From NCBI GenBank assembly GCA_012839015.1, contig DUOF01000098.1, positions 1 through 5,898 on the forward strand: 5,898 nucleotides of DNA. The letters run 5' to 3'. Origin of the DNA: a bacterium (lineage in GTDB: Bacteria; Bacillota_I; Bacilli_A; RFN20; DUOF01). The position numbers were made by a program, and so were the translations under genes. How positions within the stretch are numbered: the stretch's first letter is position 1; each line of letters opens with the position of its first letter. Below are positions 1-4,820 of this stretch, one piece after another. Under the pieces are notes generated by a model. That model was not told the DNA's origin. It was given only the letters and a program-made list of their open reading frames with translations, and did no database searches.

Positions 1-402
1 CTTGTACCTTTAAATATAGAGTACCTACAAATCGCTACATTTATCTTAATTATCGCATCTTTAGTTCAGTTTAGTGAATTAATCATTAAGAAGTTCTTTC
101 CTTCTTTATACAAAGACTTTGGTATTTATTTACCACTTATAACTACTAATTGTATTGTACTTGGTACCGCTCTTAATAATCTTATCTTGTCTAATACAAT
201 TGCTAATTTCAATTTCCTACATTTAATCGTTTACTCACTTTCAATACCTGTTGGTTACTTAATAGTTATTTATTTATTTTCCTCGATTAGGGTAAGACTT
301 GAGAGTGCTCCGATCCCTAAAGCCTTTAAGGGTGTGCCAATTGCACTTATAACCGCTGCTTTCATGGCACTTGCCTTTAGGGGATTCTCTGGTATCTTAT
401 AA
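1..402 (+). CDS. rnfA: RnfA, membrane subunit of the Rnf electron-transport complex (5' end cut by window)
   Basis: RnfA is an integral membrane subunit of the Rnf complex, which passes electrons from reduced ferredoxin to NAD+ and couples this to Na+ or H+ export. Reading frame 1 is open from the first base and gives 133 residues ending in TAA. Aligned from memory to E. coli RsxA/RnfA (193 residues), the fragment starts near residue 64, so about 63 N-terminal residues lie upstream of the window. Family signatures are visible: VPLNIEYL at the start, GIYLPLITTNC at 41-51, and a C-terminal stretch APIPKAFKGVPIALITA ending in FSGIL. Cys51 in the TTNC motif matches the conserved RnfA/NqrE cysteine that helps hold a Fe-S centre in the membrane; its partner cysteine would be in the missing part. 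NCIVLGTAL favours RnfA over its paralogue RnfE. The stop overlaps the next start as TAATG, so the two genes are translationally coupled. Confidence 0.93.
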   Translation, partial: LVPLNIEYLQIATFILIIASLVQFSELIIKKFFPSLYKDFGIYLPLITTNCIVLGTALNNLILSNTIANFNFLHLIVYSLSIPVGYLIVIYLFSSIRVRLESAPIPKAFKGVPIALITAAFMALAFRGFSGIL

Positions 403-560
403 TGCTAGTACCTCTTATTTTAATTTTAGGTCTAGTTCTTTTATACACGGGTCTATTGATAGTAAATGCTAAAACAAAGAGGCCTGAAGGTTGTAATGAT
501 GTTTGTAGTGGTTGCAAACTAGAAAATTGTTTTGTAAGGAGTGAGCAAAATGTGGAGTAA
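402..560 (+). CDS. Small one-helix Cys-rich membrane protein encoded between rnfA and rnfB
   Basis: This 52-residue gene starts at an ATG whose A is the last base of the rnfA stop codon (TAATG) and ends in TAA at 558-560, 11 bases inside the rnfB-like gene. There is no clear ribosome binding site, so it probably depends on coupling to rnfA translation. The protein has a hydrophobic helix at about residues 2-22 followed by a short soluble tail with four cysteines at 31, 35, 38 and 43 (C-x3-C-x2-C-x4-C, in GCNDVCSGCKLENC). This layout, one N-terminal helix plus a compact Cys cluster, resembles the small FeoB-associated Cys-rich membrane proteins, but no feoB is seen here. Metal or Fe-S binding beside the Rnf complex is an inference from the cysteines and position. 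It is not a standard rnf gene. The tight overlap on both sides, and cysteines spaced as a cluster, argue that it is really translated. Confidence 0.72.
   Translation: MLVPLILILGLVLLYTGLLIVNAKTKRPEGCNDVCSGCKLENCFVRSEQNVE
535..541 (+). promoter_or_regulatory. Ribosome binding site of the rnfB-like gene
   Basis: TAAGGAG lies 8 bases before the ATG at 550. A GTG at 541 is in the same frame, but its first base is the last base of this site, so GTG cannot be the start. The site decides in favour of ATG 550. It lies inside the coding region of the preceding small gene. Confidence 0.75.
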
Positions 561-867
561 TATATTAATCGCCTGTATAGTTATGATTTCAATAAGTATT
601 GTAATCGGGGTTATTTTAGCGATTGCTAATACTTTCTTTATTACAAAAGATGATGACCGTATTGAGGGAATCATCAGTGCTTTGCCGGGTTATGATTGTG
701 GAGCTTGTGGTTATGTTAATTGTGAGCTTTTAGCTAAAGCTATCTTCTCTGGTGAAGTTAGAAGAAAAACTGCCTGTGTTGTTATAAGTAAAGAAGGACA
801 AGATCAATTAATTGATTATTGCTATAGTATTAATGATGACAGCGGTCAACCAATAATTTTGAAATAG
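550..867 (+). CDS. rnfB: Short RnfB-like protein: membrane anchor plus four-Cys Fe-S domain, no ferredoxin domain
   Basis: The 105-residue product matches the N-terminal part of RnfB: a membrane helix at about residues 4-30, then a four-Cys Fe-S domain (Pfam Fes/PF04060 type) with C50, C53, C58 and C76 in DCGACGYVNC and a downstream TAC. Spacing C-x2-C-x4-C-x17-C agrees with E. coli RnfB (x16 in the last gap). The position directly after rnfA is the normal place for rnfB. Known RnfB proteins continue with at least two 4Fe-4S ferredoxin motifs (about 190 residues in E. coli, more in clostridia). Here the protein stops at TAG after a short tail, and I found no CxxCxxC motif in any forward frame between the stop and the next gene, so a simple frameshift does not explain the loss. 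It may be a genuine minimal RnfB working with a separate ferredoxin, a deletion product, or a distinct subunit with full-length rnfB elsewhere. The start is ATG 550, set by its ribosome binding site. Confidence 0.85.
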   Translation: MWSNILIACIVMISISIVIGVILAIANTFFITKDDDRIEGIISALPGYDCGACGYVNCELLAKAIFSGEVRRKTACVVISKEGQDQLIDYCYSINDDSGQPIILK

Positions 868-871
868 TTTA

Positions 872-899
872 TTAACATTTAAAAATAACTATAGATACT
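872..899 (+). promoter_or_regulatory. Candidate sigma-70/sigma-A promoter for the YwaF-family gene
   Basis: TTAACA at 872-877 (5 of 6 to TTGACA) and GATACT at 894-899 (4 of 6 to TATAAT) are separated by 16 bases. Transcription would start near 906, inside the inverted repeat that follows. An alternative -10, TATATT at 915-920 preceded by TGA, has no convincing -35. The gap after rnfB and the start of an unrelated gene make a promoter here reasonable, but the match is only moderate. Confidence 0.4.
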
Positions 900-917
900 C
901 ACACCGATGTGTGATAT
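895..917 (+). repeat. Inverted repeat: operator or short terminator after the rnf operon
   Basis: TCACAC (899-904) and GTGTGA (909-914) form a perfect 6-bp inverted repeat around the 4-base spacer CGAT. Allowing one bulged C at 898, three more pairs (ATA 895-897 with TAT 915-917) extend it. Two readings fit. It could be a dimer-binding operator over the likely transcription start of the next gene. It could equally be a short terminator for rnf, since the 3' side runs into TATATTTTAG, though the stem is short and the T tract is interrupted. I cannot separate these from sequence. Confidence 0.5.
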
Positions 918-930
918 ATTTTAGTTATTG

Positions 931-938
931 AAGAGGGG
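931..938 (+). promoter_or_regulatory. Ribosome binding site of the YwaF-family gene
   Basis: AAGAGGGG lies 7 bases before ATG 946. The upstream in-frame TTG at 928 directly abuts this site and has no ribosome binding site of its own, so ATG 946 is the preferred start. Confidence 0.7.
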
Positions 939-945
939 TTTTAAA

Positions 946-1707
946 ATGACATTTGAGATGTGGAGTAGTTTTCATTATTTATTTTTAGCAAGTCCGTTCA
1001 TATTTACATTAATCTTATATTTTTTGACTAGGAGACTACCAAAGGGTGTTAACCGGTTTATCGGATTAGTCCTTGCAATTATTTGTATTGCCTTGCTGGC
1101 CCTTAGAAACTATGAGATATTCCAAAATAGGGGGATACATCCAGAAATTATACCAGCCCAGATATGTCATCTGGCTAACTTTTTCTTGTTATTTGCTTTC
1201 TTGTTCAATAACAGGACTGTGTTTACAGTAGCCTTTTGCTTTAATTTACCCTTTGCCATGCTTAGTATTATCTTTGCGGATGGCTTAGAAAATTATACTA
1301 ATATTTTAACTTATCAGGGCATTGCTTATATAGCAGGACACGCCCTAATTGTTGGTATTACCCTTTGGTCTTTACTAGTAGGGTTTGTCAGGATTGACAA
1401 GCGTCCTCTATTTAGAGGTGCCTTTTTAGTTATGACTATGTTCATTGCTTCAATACCTTTAAATTATTATGTAATGGACAAGTTTCCTGGAAGTAAAGCC
1501 AATTATTTTTATTCTACTTCACCAGAACGTGGTACTCCACTTGAAATAGCCTATAACTGGGGTGAGAATGTATCCGTACTTGGATATGATGTTAATCTTA
1601 TTTATGTAGGTGTTTTAGCGGCGGTTGGATTGTTACTTTACTTTTCTTTAGCAGGCATAGCACACTTAGCTACTAGAAAGAAATTTAAGAACGATTACCT
1701 ATACTAA
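946..1707 (+). CDS. YwaF/TMEM164-family integral membrane protein (TIGR02206-like)
   Basis: The 253-residue product is almost entirely hydrophobic, with about seven membrane helices (near 10-28, 35-53, 74-88, 92-110, 127-148, 157-176 and 217-240). The size and helix number match the bacterial YwaF/TP0381 family (TIGR02206), which is related to animal TMEM164. Motifs that support this are IIPAQICHLANF at 68-79, GHALIVG at 131-137, and NYFYSTSP at 186-193, where the family has an Asn-Tyr motif followed by a Pro. TMEM164 has been reported as an acyltransferase of ether phospholipids that uses a conserved Cys and His; Cys74 and His132 are the natural candidates here, but I have not aligned them. 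The bacterial function is not established, so lipid acyl transfer is inference. The start is ATG 946, chosen by its ribosome binding site over TTG 928. A related, larger protein is encoded from 4821. Confidence 0.8.
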   Translation: MTFEMWSSFHYLFLASPFIFTLILYFLTRRLPKGVNRFIGLVLAIICIALLALRNYEIFQNRGIHPEIIPAQICHLANFFLLFAFLFNNRTVFTVAFCFNLPFAMLSIIFADGLENYTNILTYQGIAYIAGHALIVGITLWSLLVGFVRIDKRPLFRGAFLVMTMFIASIPLNYYVMDKFPGSKANYFYSTSPERGTPLEIAYNWGENVSVLGYDVNLIYVGVLAAVGLLLYFSLAGIAHLATRKKFKNDYLY

Positions 1708-1715
1708 GATAAATT

Positions 1716-1745
1716 TTGTTTACTTATTTGTAACACTAATATAAA
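1716..1745 (+). promoter_or_regulatory. Weak candidate promoter for the ABC exporter operon
   Basis: TTGTTT at 1716-1721 and TATAAA at 1740-1745 are 18 bases apart in the 59-base spacer before the ATPase gene. TAATAT at 1737-1742 is an alternative -10. An imperfect inverted repeat (TGTTTAC with GTAACA around TTATTT, one bulged T) overlaps this stretch. The region is so AT-rich that matches by chance are likely, and read-through from the YwaF-family gene is equally possible. Confidence 0.25.
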
Positions 1746-1766
1746 ATATCCCTGTGAGGTATTAAT

Positions 1767-2747
1767 ATGATTAAGATAACAAATTTGTCTAAGACCTTTA
1801 AAGTTTTTAAGAGAGGTAAAGGGATAAGAAGAGCCTTTGTTTCTCTTTTTAAAAGGGAATATACAAGAGTTGAGGCCCTAAGAGGGATAGATTTAAATGT
1901 TAATGCTGGTGAAATAGTTGGTTATATTGGTCCTAATGGGGCTGGTAAATCGACTACTATTAAGATCATGGCTGGTATTCTCCATCCAAGTGGTGGTGAA
2001 TGTGTGATTAATGGTCATGTTCCTTATTTAAATAGACAAGAGTATGTTAAAGACATTGGTGTTGTCTTTGGACAAAGGACTCAGTTATGGTGGGATGTAC
2101 CGATAATTGATTCTTTTGAATTATTAAAAGATATTTACAAAATTGATGATAAGACCTATGAGGATAATTTAGCTTACTTAACTGAGAAGTTAAATCTTAG
2201 TGAACTTATTGAAACCCCGCTTCGCCAACTTTCTTTGGGACAAAGAATGAGGTGTGAAATAGCCGGGGCTCTTTTACATTCTCCGAAGATATTATTTCTT
2301 GACGAACCCACGATCGGATTAGACGCTGTTAGTAAACTGGCAGTCCGTGATTTCATTAAGAAATTAAACAAGGATAAGAAAGTTACTGTCATCCTTACTA
2401 CTCATGATATGAATGATATTGATTATTTAACTAACCGATTAGTTCTAATAGGTAAAGGTAAAATCTTGTATGATGGTTCACTGTCCTATATCAAAAAGAA
2501 ATATGCTAGTGATAAGTATCTAGTTATGAACTTAGCTAAAATGGAGAGTAAAATAGAGTTAAATGATTTAGACCTAGTAGAAGTAAGTGATTACACAATA
2601 AAGGTTAGACTTAAGAGTGATTTGTCTGACCTAGAAAGCACCATTAAACTTGTTAATTCTAAATATAAGGTTAGTGACTTCAGTATTAAAGACACTTCTC
2701 TTGAAGAGATTATCTCTTCATTGTATCGGGAATATGAGATTATATGA
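1767..2747 (+). CDS. ABC-2 type exporter ATP-binding protein (COG4586-like)
   Basis: This 326-residue cytoplasmic ATPase would power the two permeases encoded directly downstream. All nucleotide-binding motifs are present: Walker A GPNGAGKST at 55-63, Q-loop Gln103 in FGQRTQ, signature LSLGQ at 155-159, Walker B ILFLDEP with catalytic Glu180, D-loop GLD at 184-186, and switch His213 in TTHD. A basic insertion at about 12-36, between the first strand and the Walker A core, is typical of the COG4586 group and separates it from DrrA/NatA-like ATPases. Residues after about 235 form an extra C-terminal domain. The ribosome binding site GAGGT (1756-1760) is 6 bases before ATG. The stop overlaps the next start (ATGA). 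The substrate is unknown; a cyanobacterial exporter of this three-gene type has been tied to methyl viologen resistance, but that cannot be assumed here. Confidence 0.93.
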   Translation: MIKITNLSKTFKVFKRGKGIRRAFVSLFKREYTRVEALRGIDLNVNAGEIVGYIGPNGAGKSTTIKIMAGILHPSGGECVINGHVPYLNRQEYVKDIGVVFGQRTQLWWDVPIIDSFELLKDIYKIDDKTYEDNLAYLTEKLNLSELIETPLRQLSLGQRMRCEIAGALLHSPKILFLDEPTIGLDAVSKLAVRDFIKKLNKDKKVTVILTTHDMNDIDYLTNRLVLIGKGKILYDGSLSYIKKKYASDKYLVMNLAKMESKIELNDLDLVEVSDYTIKVRLKSDLSDLESTIKLVNSKYKVSDFSIKDTSLEEIISSLYREYEII

Positions 2748-3547
2748 GAAAATATTTTACCTTCTTTAAGATGCGGCTACTAGCAGGGTTCCAGTATCGT
2801 TCCGCTGCCTGGGCTGGTGTTGGGACTCAGTTTTTCTGGGGTCTAATGTATATTATGATTTTTATGGCCTTTTACAGGAGTAGTGATGGCAATTCTCCGA
2901 TGAGTTTAACTGAGATTGTTCAATACTTTTGGCTTCAACAGGCTCTTTTTGCTTTCTTATTTGCTTTTAATCATGATGCTAAGATAGCTAAAAGTATTAT
3001 AAGTGGAGACCTTGCTTATGAACTTGTTAAACCACTTAGCTTATATAAAATGTGGTTTGCATCTATTTTCTCTTCCAAACTTGCTGCGACAATACTTAGA
3101 TCGTGGCCGATCTTACTAATATCTTTTTTAATGCCCGGGACATATCGATTCGTTCTACCTAGTAGTTTTGGGGTCTTTGGTTTATTTTTAGTGACCTTGT
3201 CATTTGCCTTAATAATTAATGTTTTGCTTGGTATGTTTATGTATTATCTAATGTTTATAACTTTAGAGATAAAAAGTACTGTTACTATCTTTGCAAACTT
3301 TAGTAGTTTCTTGTCTGGTGGACTTATTCCTCTTGCTTTTATGCCTCTTTTTATTACTAAATTAAATTACTTCCTTCCTTTTAGATTGGGGTATGACGTC
3401 CCTTTAAGGGTTTATAGCGGCAATATAGCAGGAAGTGAAGTACTTATTAGTATTGGCCTGCAAGTTATTTGGATTATTATCTTATTTAGTCTAGGTAACT
3501 TACTATTTAGTAAAAGACTAAAGAAAATTGTTGTGCAAGGAGGTTAG
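2744..3547 (+). CDS. ABC-2 family permease, first of two (COG4587-like)
   Basis: The 267-residue product has about six membrane helices (near 24-44, 59-76, 110-131, 143-172, 181-207 and 237-256) and a short cytoplasmic N-terminus, as expected for an ABC-2 exporter permease. SGDLAYELVKPLSLYKMWFA at 87-106 matches the conserved loop of this family, which has a Gly-Asp followed by Leu-x-[RK]-Pro. SGGLIPLAFMP at 191-201 is a second family motif. It starts four bases inside the ATPase gene (ATGA overlap) with only a weak GAG upstream, so translation is probably coupled to the ATPase. It would pair with the next gene product as a heterodimeric membrane channel. Substrate unknown. Confidence 0.9.
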   Translation: MRKYFTFFKMRLLAGFQYRSAAWAGVGTQFFWGLMYIMIFMAFYRSSDGNSPMSLTEIVQYFWLQQALFAFLFAFNHDAKIAKSIISGDLAYELVKPLSLYKMWFASIFSSKLAATILRSWPILLISFLMPGTYRFVLPSSFGVFGLFLVTLSFALIINVLLGMFMYYLMFITLEIKSTVTIFANFSSFLSGGLIPLAFMPLFITKLNYFLPFRLGYDVPLRVYSGNIAGSEVLISIGLQVIWIIILFSLGNLLFSKRLKKIVVQGG

Positions 3548-3550
3548 GAG

Positions 3551-4327
3551 ATGAAAACTTATTTTTCCTATTTAAAGATTAACCTTAAGGCTCAAATTGA
3601 GCATCGTTTAGCTTTTTTAATGATGATATTCTCCCAATCTATAGGTTCTGTTTTTTCGCTTCTAGGAGTTTACTTCCTATTTGAAAGTTTTAGTGCATTA
3701 GATTCCTGGTCGTTTGAAGAAGTTGCCTTTATGTTTGCAGTTACTAACCTTATTTATAATGTTGCTCAACTCTTGTTTAGAGGGCTTGGACACTTCAAGG
3801 ATCTTATAAAACTAGGTGAAGTAGACCGTCTTTTAATTAGACCTAGGAGCATAATTTTACAGGCTCTAGGGGGAGAAGTGGCCTTTAATAAGATAGGGGC
3901 TTGTATACTTAACTTAATCATCCTAATAATAGCAGTCAATAGCCTTAATATTGATTTTAGTTTTATGAATATATTAATCTTGGTCTTGATAGTCCTAGGT
4001 GGACTTGTGATATTTTTAGGTGTTATGCTAATCGGGGCTGCTGTTTCCATTTACACAATCGAAGGAAGCGAAATCGCTAATATTATTAGCTATGGCGGTA
4101 AGGAAGCGATGCAATATCCTATTACCATTTATGATAAGTGGTTTAGAGGTTTTCTTACCTTTATTATTCCCTTTGCCACGGTTAACTATATTCCCTTACT
4201 ATACCTACTCGGAAGGAGTAACAATCTATTACATGCTTTTGCACCCCTTATAGGTGGCTTATTTGTTATTCCGTGTTTTTATATCTTTAAGAGATCTATG
4301 TCTTACTACACCTCGAGTGGAAGTTAG
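3551..4327 (+). CDS. ABC-2 family permease, second of two (COG3694-like)
   Basis: This 258-residue membrane protein has about six helices (near 22-46, 56-76, 112-132, 139-168, 200-222 and 228-247). LGEVDRLLIRP at 88-98 is the counterpart of the Gly-Asp/Lys-Pro loop in the first permease, in the version typical of COG3694. YPITIYDKWFRG (189-200), followed by IPFATVNYIP (206-215), is the family's other hallmark. The gene starts 3 bases after the previous stop. Its AAGGAGG ribosome binding site (3537-3543, 7-base spacer) lies at the end of the preceding gene, so the ATPase and both permeases form one operon and probably one exporter. The TAG stop at 4325-4327 is followed by a 93-base spacer. Confidence 0.9.
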   Translation: MKTYFSYLKINLKAQIEHRLAFLMMIFSQSIGSVFSLLGVYFLFESFSALDSWSFEEVAFMFAVTNLIYNVAQLLFRGLGHFKDLIKLGEVDRLLIRPRSIILQALGGEVAFNKIGACILNLIILIIAVNSLNIDFSFMNILILVLIVLGGLVIFLGVMLIGAAVSIYTIEGSEIANIISYGGKEAMQYPITIYDKWFRGFLTFIIPFATVNYIPLLYLLGRSNNLLHAFAPLIGGLFVIPCFYIFKRSMSYYTSSGS

Positions 4328-4360
4328 CATTATTTGGAGATATTTGAAAATAATATTAAC

Positions 4361-4379
4361 GGGTTTTTATTGAAAACCT
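4361..4379 (+). repeat. Short hairpin after the ABC operon, overlapping a promoter
   Basis: GGTTTT (4362-4367) pairs with AAAACC (4373-4378) around a 5-base loop, with a possible outer G-T pair. No T tract follows, so it is a poor intrinsic terminator. A weaker AT-only stem (ATTATTT 4329-4335 with AAATAAT 4348-4354) lies upstream. Because the right arm covers the -35 element of the next promoter, an operator role is also possible. Confidence 0.3.
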
Positions 4380-4396
4380 TGGGTATATGCTATAAT
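4370..4396 (+). promoter_or_regulatory. Extended -10 promoter upstream of the two-helix protein gene
   Basis: A perfect TATAAT at 4391-4396 is preceded by TGC, giving an extended -10 element. TTGAAA at 4370-4375 is a fair -35 with a 15-base spacer, a little short but tolerated with an extended -10. Transcription would start near 4403, followed by a GGAGG ribosome binding site (4408-4412) 8 bases before ATG 4421. This is the best promoter in the window. Confidence 0.6.
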
Positions 4397-4420
4397 TATT
4401 ATAATTTGGAGGAATAAGTT

Positions 4421-4783
4421 ATGAGAATAAAACCCATTATTAATAAATTTATTGATGGCATCTGTATTCTAATACATTATTTTCATATGTTCATTCTTAC
4501 ATATTTAATCTTTAATCTATTATATTACACCCGTATGAATTTATTTATTGAATTAGAATCATTGTATCGAAACTTATTTAAAAACAATTTATTTGACTAT
4601 TCATCGATTAACTTATTACTATCGTTATTTATAAGTGTGTTTGTGGTTAGTTTCTTCCTGCTTATTAAATATATCAAGAAAAATGAAAGCGTTATTAGAG
4701 TTTACAAATATACAAAAAATATATTTATAAATTTTGTTAACTCCAGACTATCTTCTAAAAAAACGTGCGGGTTATTATTGTGA
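4421..4783 (+). CDS. Unrecognised small membrane protein with two predicted helices
   Basis: I do not recognise a family for this 120-residue protein. It has two hydrophobic helices (about 11-36 and 61-84). The loop between them carries a mixed-charge segment rich in Asn and Phe (38-60), and the C-terminal tail is basic (85-116) and probably cytoplasmic. A lone Cys at 116 sits just before the end. The composition is dominated by Ile, Leu, Phe, Asn and Lys, and the gene looks more AT-rich than its neighbours. GGAGG at 4408-4412 is a strong ribosome binding site with an 8-base spacer, and a good promoter precedes it, so expression is likely. The next gene follows after 37 bases with no evident terminator, so the two may be co-transcribed. 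Confidence 0.65.
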   Translation: MRIKPIINKFIDGICILIHYFHMFILTYLIFNLLYYTRMNLFIELESLYRNLFKNNLFDYSSINLLLSLFISVFVVSFFLLIKYIKKNESVIRVYKYTKNIFINFVNSRLSSKKTCGLLL

Positions 4784-4820
4784 GATACTCTTTTTAGTTT
4801 AAGAAAGGGGTACAAGAATT

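Noticed and set aside
187..402. A separate 71-residue gene starting at an internal codon
   Set aside because: The same frame is open from base 1 and the whole stretch matches RnfA, so this is only an internal start within a truncated gene.
541..549. GTG start for the rnfB-like gene
   Set aside because: The GTG begins inside the AAGGAG ribosome binding site that serves ATG 550.
899..914. CRP or Rex operator controlling the rnf region
   Set aside because: Those sites read TGTGA...TCACA; here the arms are in the opposite order (TCACAC...GTGTGA), and the site is downstream of the rnf genes.
928..945. TTG start for the YwaF-family gene
   Set aside because: The TTG directly precedes the AAGAGGGG ribosome binding site of ATG 946 and has no site of its own.
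868..945. Frameshifted remainder of rnfB carrying ferredoxin motifs
   Set aside because: No CxxCxxC-type coding is present in any forward frame of this short AT-rich spacer, and the next gene is unrelated.
2174..2392. Open frame of 72 codons on the - strand inside the ATPase gene
   Set aside because: It lies opposite the signature and Walker B coding region of a clear ATPase gene and shows no recognisable domain of its own.
3766..4050. Open frame of 94 codons on the - strand inside the second permease gene
   Set aside because: It is fully opposite a confident permease gene, with a Lys/Ile/Pro/Ser-rich composition typical of an antisense shadow.
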